A DNA stretch of 5,290 nt, from positions 5,284-10,573 of the forward strand of contig DGXZ01000007.1 in NCBI GenBank assembly GCA_002396485.1. The letters run 5' to 3'. The notes under the pieces were generated by a model, which worked only from the letters and a program-made list of their open reading frames with translations, ran no database searches and was not told the origin of the DNA. A program made the position numbers and the translations under genes. Below are positions 1 to 5,290 of this stretch, one piece after another (positions within the stretch are counted from its first letter, which is position 1; the number at the start of each line of letters is the position of its first letter). This DNA comes from Spartobacteria bacterium UBA5019 (GTDB taxonomy: Bacteria; Verrucomicrobiota; Verrucomicrobiia; Chthoniobacterales; Terrimicrobiaceae).

Positions 1-2268
1 CTCATCGACGAGGCCCGCACGCCACTCATCATCAGCGGCCCGGCCACTGTTTCGACCCATCAATACGATCGCTTCAAGCCGCTCGTGGAGCAGCTCATCC
101 GCAAGCAGACCATGCTCTGCAACCGTCTCGCCACCGAGGTCAAGGAACTCGCCGATGCCGGAAAACCTGCCGAGGCAGGCCGCACCCTTTTCAAGCTCAA
201 GCTTGGCCAACCCCGCAGCAAGGCCCTGCTCCGCCACCTCGAGGACCCCGAAATGCGCAAGCTCATGGACAAAGCGGAGCTGGAATTTTACAAGGACACT
301 GATGGCAAGGCGGCTCTCGTCGCGCTCAAGGAGGAACTCTACTTCACCATCGAAGAGCGATCCCACGAAGCCGATCTCACGGAAATGGGCCGCACCTACC
401 TGAATCCCGACGACCCGAATGCCTTCGTGCTTCCCGATCTCCTCACAGAGTTCGCTGACATTGAGAATGACGCCTCGCTCGCCGCCGCGCAGAAGCTTGA
501 GAAAAAATCCGCCCGCCAGCAGCATTGCGACGCCCAAGGCGAACGCATTCACAACATCACCCAGCTCCTTAAGGCCTACTGCCTTTACGAGAAGGATGTC
601 GAATACGTCGTGGAGGAAAACAAGGTGATCATCGTCGATACCTTCACCGGCCGCAAAATGGCCGGCCGCCGCTGGAGCGATGGACTCCACCAGGCCGTCG
701 AGGCCAAGGAGGGCGTCCAGATCGACCGCGAGACCCAAACCCTCGCGACCATCACGATCCAGAATTACTTCCGCCTCTACCACAAGCTGGCTGGCATGAC
801 CGGCACTGCCGAGACCGAAGTGAGCGAGTTCCACGACATCTACCGCCTCGACGTGAATGTCATTCCCACCAACCGCCCGGTCAAACGCCTCGACGAGAAC
901 GACCGCATCTACAAAACCCGCCGCGAAAAATACAACGCCGCGATCGAAGCCATCAAAGAAGCCCACGCCAAAGGCCAGCCAGTCCTCGTCGGCACAGCCA
1001 GCGTTGAATCCAGCGAGCTCCTCGGCCGCATGTTGAAGCTCCAGAAAATTCCGCACACCGTTCTGAATGCGAAATTCCACATGCAGGAGGCTGAAATCGT
1101 CTCCCGTGCCGGCCTCAAGGGTGCCGTGACCATTTCCACCAACATGGCCGGCCGTGGCACCGACATCAAACTCGGCGAGGGCGTCGCTGAAGTTGGCGGC
1201 CTCTTCGTGCTCGGCACCGAGCGCCATGAATCCCGCCGTATCGACCGCCAGCTCCGCGGTCGCTGCGCCCGCCAAGGCGATCCCGGCCGCTCCCGCTTCT
1301 ATGTGAGCTTCGAGGACGATCTCATGCGCAACTTCGGCGCGAGCGACCGCATGACCAAAATCATGGAAACCTTCGGCCTCCAAGAGGGCGAGGAACTCGA
1401 GCACCCCTGGTTGAACCGCAGCGTGGAAACCGCGCAGAAACGCGTCGAGCAGCGGAATTACATGATGCGCAAACGCACCCTCGAGTTTGACGATGTCATG
1501 AACCAGCAGCGCGAAGTCGTCTACGGCTACCGCAACGAAGTCATGGACGCCGAGAACCCGCGCGATCTCATCCTCGAAGTCATCAACGAGGTCGTTCCCA
1601 AAAAAATCTCCCCCTTCCTTGACTCCCCAGAAGGCGAGGAACCCGATTACGATGGACTCCTCCACTGGGTCAACACCACCTTCCCGCTCGGCCTCACCAA
1701 GGAGAAGGCCGCCTTGCACACACGCTCCGTCGAGGAGAATGCCAATTTCCTCATCGGAACCATCCGTGACGCCTACGAGCGCAAGGCTGCCCTTGAAAAC
1801 CCCGACGCCCTGCGCGGCCTCGAGCGCTACATCATCCTCAACGCCATCGACCGTCTCTGGCAGGAGCACCTCTACGCGATGGATGGACTCCGCGACGCCG
1901 TTTACCTCCGCGCCTTCGGACAAAAAGATCCGCTCGTGGAATACAAAAATGACGCCTACGCAATGTTCGTAGACCTCATGGACACCATCAAAGGCGAAGT
2001 CCTCGGCAACCTCTTCCGCAGCACCACGAATCTGCAGGCCTTCGAGCAAATGCTCGCCAACATCCCGCAAATCCTCTCCCGTCCCGACTTCGCCCTCAAT
2101 CCTGAAGCCGCTCCCGGAGGCCAGTCCCAGCCATCTACGCCCGACCAACCGCCCGCTCCCAAGTTCGAACTCCCCCTCAAGCGCGAACTCCCCAAAGCCG
2201 GCCGCAATGACCCCTGCCCCTGCGGCTCGGGGAAAAAATTCAAATCCTGCTGCGGCCGCCTCGCCTGA
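1..2268 (+). CDS. secA: Preprotein translocase ATPase SecA, missing its N-terminus at the window edge
   Basis: SecA is the cytoplasmic motor that uses ATP to push unfolded preproteins through the SecYEG channel. The frame is open from base 1, giving 755 residues. It starts inside the LIDEARTPLIISGP segment just after the Walker B DEAD box, so roughly 210 residues including Walker A lie outside. In window numbering: an enlarged preprotein-crosslinking domain at about 13-245, ending in WSDGLHQAVEAKEGVQI (225-241); GMTGTAETE (265-273); helicase motif V NMAGRGTDI (381-389); motif VI QLRGRCARQGDPG (417-429) with both arginines of the ATPase site (R421, R424); helical scaffold from about 470 with RKRTLEFDDVMN; two-helix finger at about 600-660 with F639 and K642; a Pro-rich linker; and a C-terminal zinc motif CxCx8CC (C739, C741, C750, C751) that in the family binds SecB or ribosomes. 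The reading frame is intact, with no frameshift. Identification is very secure; the gene ends with TGA at 2266-2268. Confidence 0.98.
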   Translation, partial: LIDEARTPLIISGPATVSTHQYDRFKPLVEQLIRKQTMLCNRLATEVKELADAGKPAEAGRTLFKLKLGQPRSKALLRHLEDPEMRKLMDKAELEFYKDTDGKAALVALKEELYFTIEERSHEADLTEMGRTYLNPDDPNAFVLPDLLTEFADIENDASLAAAQKLEKKSARQQHCDAQGERIHNITQLLKAYCLYEKDVEYVVEENKVIIVDTFTGRKMAGRRWSDGLHQAVEAKEGVQIDRETQTLATITIQNYFRLYHKLAGMTGTAETEVSEFHDIYRLDVNVIPTNRPVKRLDENDRIYKTRREKYNAAIEAIKEAHAKGQPVLVGTASVESSELLGRMLKLQKIPHTVLNAKFHMQEAEIVSRAGLKGAVTISTNMAGRGTDIKLGEGVAEVGGLFVLGTERHESRRIDRQLRGRCARQGDPGRSRFYVSFEDDLMRNFGASDRMTKIMETFGLQEGEELEHPWLNRSVETAQKRVEQRNYMMRKRTLEFDDVMNQQREVVYGYRNEVMDAENPRDLILEVINEVVPKKISPFLDSPEGEEPDYDGLLHWVNTTFPLGLTKEKAALHTRSVEENANFLIGTIRDAYERKAALENPDALRGLERYIILNAIDRLWQEHLYAMDGLRDAVYLRAFGQKDPLVEYKNDAYAMFVDLMDTIKGEVLGNLFRSTTNLQAFEQMLANIPQILSRPDFALNPEAAPGGQSQPSTPDQPPAPKFELPLKRELPKAGRNDPCPCGSGKKFKSCCGRLA

Positions 2269-2279
2269 TCTCCACTCCC

Positions 2280-2293
2280 GCGCGGCAGCGCGC
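2280..2293 (+). terminator. Small GC hairpin just after secA, possible part of a terminator
   Basis: GCGCG (2280-2284) pairs with CGCGC (2289-2293) around a GCAG tetraloop, beginning 12 bases after the secA stop codon. It is followed by TTCGTT rather than a clean T-run, so it is not a classical Rho-independent terminator. Position, not sequence quality, is the reason to list it. In GC-rich DNA a five-pair stem also arises by chance. Confidence 0.22.
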
Positions 2294-2309
2294 TTCGTTC
2301 CCCATGGTA

Positions 2310-2333
2310 GGGATGGCGCGCCGTCGCCGTCCC
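2310..2333 (+). repeat. Intergenic inverted repeat, 9-bp stem with 6-base loop
   Basis: GGGATGGCG (2310-2318) can pair along its whole length with CGCCGTCCC (2325-2333), counting one G-U wobble, around the loop CGCCGT. It sits 42 bases after secA and is followed by ATTTAATT, not a T-run. It may terminate secA transcription or protect its 3' end. It also looks like a copy of the dispersed TAGGGACGGC...GCCGTCCC palindromes that I associate, from memory, with verrucomicrobial intergenic regions. The structure is directly visible; both the role and the repeat family are inference. Confidence 0.5.
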
Positions 2334-2350
2334 ATTTAATTGCTGCCGCT

Positions 2351-2360
2351 CCCCCCCCCC
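2351..2360. repeat. Homopolymer run of ten C
   Basis: Ten consecutive C residues lie about 200 bases upstream of the GH35 start codon, inside a wider pyrimidine tract. Runs of this length are prone to slippage during replication and to sequencing error. As the run is outside the coding frames, length changes could at most alter promoter spacing or leader structure. Its presence is certain; any function is unproven. Confidence 0.9.
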
Positions 2361-2394
2361 TCCGTTGCTCCGTGGTTAATTTTTCTTATCCCTC

Positions 2395-2406
2395 GTTTGA
2401 ACAAAC
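2395..2406. promoter_or_regulatory. 12-base palindrome, candidate operator upstream of the GH35 gene
   Basis: GTTTG and CAAAC form an exact 5-base inverted repeat separated by AA (GTTTGAACAAAC), about 150 bases upstream of the GH35 start codon in an AT-richer patch of the leader. Small two-fold symmetric sites like this are typical targets of dimeric transcription factors, and sugar-catabolic genes are often controlled locally. No regulator gene is in the window and only one copy is seen, so this is speculative. It lacks the central CG usual for LacI-family operators. Confidence 0.2.
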
Positions 2407-2543
2407 CCACCACGGATTTGTCCAACCACATAGGCAGGAAAATTCAAATTCCTCCTCGCATTTTACCCCACCCCAAACCGCTCGCCAAAAGATCAACATG
2501 AATCCTTAGAGCCCCACTCCACTCACCCCCCACAACCCACTCC

Positions 2544-2548
2544 GGAGG
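2544..2548 (+). promoter_or_regulatory. Shine-Dalgarno for the GH35 gene
   Basis: GGAGG lies 8 bases before the ATG at 2557, ideal spacing for ribosome binding, and decides the start chosen for the next gene. The preceding 40 bases are rich in C and A and nearly free of G, so the leader is probably unstructured and the site accessible. The in-frame ATG at 2602 has only a weak GGGA (2592-2595) in front of it. Confidence 0.75.
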
Positions 2549-2556
2549 TCCGTGCC

Positions 2557-4890
2557 ATGATAACGAATGTTTTCAAATCGGTCTCATATGCGGGAATCAG
2601 CATGACTCTCACATTGACCACACCACTGGAGGTCGACACCCACACGGTAACAGTCAACACCCCCGAGCCTCCCCTCTCAGGATACTTCAAACTCGGCAGC
2701 AATAGGAATCCGGCGGGGGATGAAATCACGCTCGACAGCCGCAGCCTGCTCTTCAACGGCAATCCTTGGTTCCCCATCATGGGCGAGATTCATTTTTCCA
2801 GATATCCCCGCGCCGAGTGGCGCGAGGCGCTGGAGAAAATGAAAGACGGCGGCATCAAAATCGTTTCGACCTATGTTTTTTGGAATCACCACGAGGAGGT
2901 CGAGGGCGAGTGGGATTGGGAGGGACAAAAAGACCTCCGGTCTTTTCTGCAAACATGTCGCGAGGTCGGTCTTTTGGCCATCGTGCGTGCCGGGCCGTGG
3001 TGTAACGGCGAAGTGCGCTACGGCGGCTTCCCCGATTGGGTAGAGAAAAGCACGCGCTGGGCCCCGCCGGCCCGCTGGGGCCTGCGCCCCGAGCACCCCG
3101 AGTATCTCGAAGCCGTCAGGCGGCTCTACACCCACATCGGCGAACAAATGCGCGGCCTGCTCTGGAAGGATGGCGGCCCCGTCGTCGGCATCCAACTCGA
3201 CAACGAGTATTCAGGCCCCTCGAGCTACCTTCTCGGCTTGAAAAATCTCGCGCTCGAGGTCGGTATGGATGTGCCCCTTTACACAAAAACCGGCTGGCCC
3301 CGCATGGAGGATCCCATGCCGGCGGGCGAGATGATTCCCTTTTACGGTGCCTACCCGGATGCCGCTTGGGAGAGCTCGGTCGAGAAGTCGGAGAGCCTTC
3401 TTTACAACTACATCTTCCGCAAGCAGCGCATCGACGAATCGATCGCGAGCGATGTCAACACCGTGCGGGGCGGGGAGGATGAGTCGAACCGTGCGCAGTA
3501 TCCTTTCCTCACAGCCGAAACCGGTGGCGGCATGTTCGTCTCCTACCATCGGCGAAACAAGGTGGAGCCCCGTGATGTCGCATCCCTCGCACTCTGCCAG
3601 CTCGGAAGCGGCTGTGTGGGGATCGGCTACTACATGTATCACGGCGGCGAGAATCCCGAGGGACGCCTCACCACGCTGCACAAATCTAACGAAATCGGCG
3701 ATGTCTTCGACACACCCATCAAATCCTACGACTTCCAAGCACCCATCGGCCAATACGGCCAGATCCGCCCGCACTACCATTGGCTACGGCGCTTGAATTT
3801 CTTCATGGAAGACTTCGGAACCGAGCTTTCCCGCATGCCTGCCTTCCTCCCCGGTCGCGAGGAAATGGACTTCTCGAACCCCGCAAACCTGCGCTGGAGC
3901 GTGCGCTCGGATGGATTCTCCGGATTTCTCTTCGTGAACAATTACCAAAGGCTCGAACACATGCCAGGCAAGCCGAACACCCAATTCCGCATCGATCTGC
4001 CCCTCGGCAGCCTCACCATTCCGAGCAAGCCCACCACGATTCCAGCGGATTCCTTTTTCCACTGGCCCTTCAATCTCGAGCTCAATGGCGTGAAGCTCAT
4101 CTACGCAACCGCCCAGCCCATCCGCCGCACCCTCGATCCCGATGGCGGCCTCACAGCCGTCTTCGCCGAGGTCCCCGGCATGAACGCCGAGTTCGCGTTT
4201 GACTCCGCAACCATTCAGGCCCCGCTCCGCCGCGAGCCGCTCGTTTTCAGCGGCGTCAGTGCAAGTCGCAGCCCCGCCATCCGCGTGTCGGGAAAAAACG
4301 GCCGCGAAGTCAGGATCATCCTGCTGAGTGAAGCCGACTCCCTGGCCCTAGCCCCCAAAGCCCACGACGGCGACCTCGCCTTCGACACCGAACCCAAAGT
4401 GCGCTCCATACCCGTTGTTCTGGAACTCCTCGAAACCCCCAAATCCCTGCGCTCCTGGAAATCCAACGATCCCGAATTCGCCCTACCCGTCTCTCCGGGG
4501 AAAAATGATTTTCAGTCTGCTGCCGTCTGGAAAGTGAAACTCCCCGCCGACTTGGACATGGCATCAAACCCCGTCCTCCGCATCCGCTACACAGGCGATG
4601 TCGCCCGTCTCACGCTCAACGGCCGCCTGCTCAATGATGACTTCTACAACGGCTCCACCTTCGAAATCGGCCTGCGCCGCTACGCCTCCGAACTCGCCTC
4701 CGGCGACCTCCGCCTCGAAATCCTCCCCCTCCGAAAAGACATGCCCGTCTACTTCGAGCCCAAGCACCGCCCCGAGTTCAACACCGACGGCACAGCCCTC
4801 CGCATCGACCACGCCGAAATCCAATACACCGAACCCCAAACCCCCACCGGCCTCGCAGCCAACAACCCCGCACCCGCCAGCCTCGAGTAA
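2557..4890 (+). CDS. Glycoside hydrolase family 35 enzyme (beta-galactosidase-like)
   Basis: The 777-residue protein has the GH35 (beta/alpha)8 barrel at about residues 55-410. GH35 enzymes are retaining hydrolases that mostly release terminal beta-galactose from oligo- or polysaccharides. Visible signatures are GEIHFSR (76-82), TYVFWNHHE (105-113), RAGPWCNGE (144-152) with E152 matching the conserved substrate-binding Glu, and GGPVVGIQLDNEYSG with N216-E217 as acid/base. TAETGGGM follows with E321 as probable nucleophile, then YYMYHGG (358-364) and SYDFQAPIGQYG (390-401). The remaining 370 or so residues look like beta-rich C-terminal domains, the last probably a galactose-binding-type sandwich. 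There is no clear signal peptide or membrane segment, so it is probably cytoplasmic and may act on imported oligosaccharides. GGAGG supports the start at 2557; an alternative start is Met16 (2602), since residues 1-15 look unlike conserved sequence. The family is secure; galactose specificity is not, because several active-site loops are atypical. The gene follows secA by 288 bases and is probably its own unit. Confidence 0.93.
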   Translation: MITNVFKSVSYAGISMTLTLTTPLEVDTHTVTVNTPEPPLSGYFKLGSNRNPAGDEITLDSRSLLFNGNPWFPIMGEIHFSRYPRAEWREALEKMKDGGIKIVSTYVFWNHHEEVEGEWDWEGQKDLRSFLQTCREVGLLAIVRAGPWCNGEVRYGGFPDWVEKSTRWAPPARWGLRPEHPEYLEAVRRLYTHIGEQMRGLLWKDGGPVVGIQLDNEYSGPSSYLLGLKNLALEVGMDVPLYTKTGWPRMEDPMPAGEMIPFYGAYPDAAWESSVEKSESLLYNYIFRKQRIDESIASDVNTVRGGEDESNRAQYPFLTAETGGGMFVSYHRRNKVEPRDVASLALCQLGSGCVGIGYYMYHGGENPEGRLTTLHKSNEIGDVFDTPIKSYDFQAPIGQYGQIRPHYHWLRRLNFFMEDFGTELSRMPAFLPGREEMDFSNPANLRWSVRSDGFSGFLFVNNYQRLEHMPGKPNTQFRIDLPLGSLTIPSKPTTIPADSFFHWPFNLELNGVKLIYATAQPIRRTLDPDGGLTAVFAEVPGMNAEFAFDSATIQAPLRREPLVFSGVSASRSPAIRVSGKNGREVRIILLSEADSLALAPKAHDGDLAFDTEPKVRSIPVVLELLETPKSLRSWKSNDPEFALPVSPGKNDFQSAAVWKVKLPADLDMASNPVLRIRYTGDVARLTLNGRLLNDDFYNGSTFEIGLRRYASELASGDLRLEILPLRKDMPVYFEPKHRPEFNTDGTALRIDHAEIQYTEPQTPTGLAANNPAPASLE

Positions 4891-4992
4891 ATTCACACAC
4901 CAACGATCGATAGCCCAACCAGTTTTTCAGCAATCCATCCTGCACCTCAAAAAAAGCGACAAAACGCGGGCCTGATACCTTTTGACTACCAA

Positions 4993-5247
4993 ATGCTCGA
5001 CATCGACGGGAATCCGCCTTCCCAACCAAGAAAACGGAAATCCCTGCATGAAGAGATTGTAGTGCCCTGGGAAAAAAACCCTAAGTTTTATGAGGGTTTC
5101 CGGTCGCACATGCGAATTTTAGGAGTGTTCCAAATTGGAGCCATTTTCACCGAGTCAGTTTTCTGGGTTATGCAAAAAACTCATGGTGAGTGGAATTACT
5201 CGCTGCGCCTCAAAAAGCCCTGCTCATATGAAGCATTGAATTTCTGA
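4993..5247 (+). CDS. Weak hypothetical 84-residue frame
   Basis: The frame runs from an ATG at 4993 to TGA at 5245-5247. The start has no Shine-Dalgarno in front of it (the upstream bases read CCTTTTGACTACCAA). The predicted protein is basic at its N-terminus (PRKRK) and has a hydrophobic patch (ILGVFQIGAIF) around residues 42-52, with no motif I recognise. Codon use lacks the strong C-ending bias of the two upstream genes. It could be a small foreign gene, a remnant of a longer decayed gene, or chance; I lean towards not a functional gene. Confidence 0.2.
   Translation: MLDIDGNPPSQPRKRKSLHEEIVVPWEKNPKFYEGFRSHMRILGVFQIGAIFTESVFWVMQKTHGEWNYSLRLKKPCSYEALNF
5072..5099 (-). terminator. Terminator-like hairpin with T-run, leftward orientation
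   Basis: Read on the minus strand, AAACCCT (complement of 5093-5099) pairs with AGGGTTT (complement of 5076-5082) around a 10-base loop. It runs directly into four more T (complement of 5072-5075), giving a seven-T run. That is the layout of an intrinsic terminator for a transcript coming from the right. No minus-strand gene is visible in the 190 bases to the right, so the transcript would originate beyond the window. The same stem on the plus strand lacks a T-run outside the stem. Confidence 0.35.
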
Positions 5248-5290
5248 CAATTCCTTAACCCAAGTTTCGCAAGAATCTCAAAAAAAATAG

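Larger units (their letters stand above)
4891..5290. other. Low-GC tail after the GH35 gene, no confident gene
   Basis: These 400 bases drop to about 44% G+C (hand count for 4921-5290), against about 65% in a sampled line at the end of the GH35 gene, and contain several A-runs. I see no tRNA, rRNA, CRISPR or recognisable transposase. The frame of the GH35 gene stays open after its TAA, from 4891 to the TGA at 5245-5247, but the translation resembles no family I know. A leftward terminator-like hairpin lies at 5072-5099. The stretch may be intergenic DNA, a decayed gene or the edge of acquired DNA. Confidence 0.6.

Noticed and set aside
2397..2423. TTGAAC and TTGTCC as -35 boxes of a promoter for the GH35 gene
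   Set aside because: No acceptable -10 hexamer was found at 16-18 bases downstream of either, so no sigma-70-type promoter could be supported.
2437..2452. GGAA-AATTCAAA-TTCC in the leader, resembling both a palindrome and the end of secA (GGAAAAAATTCAAATCC)
   Set aside because: Symmetry fails in the centre, and the resemblance to the secA tail is a short AT-rich coincidence.
2207..2509. 100-codon plus-strand frame overlapping the end of secA and filling most of the leader
   Set aside because: No Shine-Dalgarno, starts inside the SecA zinc-motif coding sequence in another frame, and the translation is low-complexity (Ala, Pro, Ser, His) and runs through the C10 tract and both hairpins.
2677..3195. 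172-codon minus-strand frame opposite the start of the GH35 gene
   Set aside because: Same explanation: an antisense mirror of GC-biased codons, without ribosome-binding site or recognisable protein features.
3211..3780. 189-codon minus-strand frame opposite the GH35 gene
   Set aside because: It lies wholly within a secure gene on the other strand; long antisense frames are expected where codons end mostly in G or C, and its translation shows no family motif.
5257..5273. AACCCAAGTTTCGCAAG near the right edge as an insertion-sequence end
   Set aside because: It gave a vague impression of a transposon terminus, but no inverted partner is in the window and no transposase is visible, so it cannot be supported.
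4946..5286. CTCAAAAAAA repeated at 4946-4955 and 5277-5286, as possible direct repeats flanking an inserted element
   Set aside because: The match is mostly an A-run in AT-rich DNA, flanking similarity is loose, and no element-like gene or terminal inverted repeats lie between the copies.

Overview
The window carries the 3' three-quarters of a secA gene, then a complete glycoside hydrolase family 35 (beta-galactosidase-type) gene on the same strand, then a 400-base tail of lower GC with no convincing gene. The genes are GC-rich with many C-ending codons. The SecA has an enlarged preprotein-crosslinking domain and a motif VI reading RGRCARQGDPG. As I recall them, chlamydial SecA proteins share both traits and E. 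coli SecA does not. With a free-standing GH35 enzyme next door, this points to the PVC superphylum, most likely Verrucomicrobiota (perhaps Opitutae-like). The phylum is a fair inference; anything finer is a guess.

Layout: 1-2268, secA lacking its start, which lies left of the window. 2269-2556, a 288-base intergenic leader with two short GC hairpins just after secA, a run of ten C, a 12-base palindrome, and a C-rich G-poor stretch ending in a strong Shine-Dalgarno. 2557-4890, the GH35 gene with its catalytic glutamates recognisable. 4891-5290, about 44% G+C by hand count from 4921 on, with a weak 84-codon frame and a hairpin plus T-run that would act as a terminator for leftward transcription.

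Nothing suggests the two genes work together: SecA is the housekeeping ATPase of the Sec translocase and the GH35 enzyme is catabolic. The 288-base gap with hairpins fits separate transcription units. I found no phage, CRISPR, toxin-antitoxin, tRNA, rRNA or recognisable insertion sequence, and no new multi-gene system. The points worth a second look are the divergent GH35 active-site loops, the lineage-specific SecA insertion, the C10 tract and inverted repeats in the leader, and the open frame that continues past the GH35 stop.
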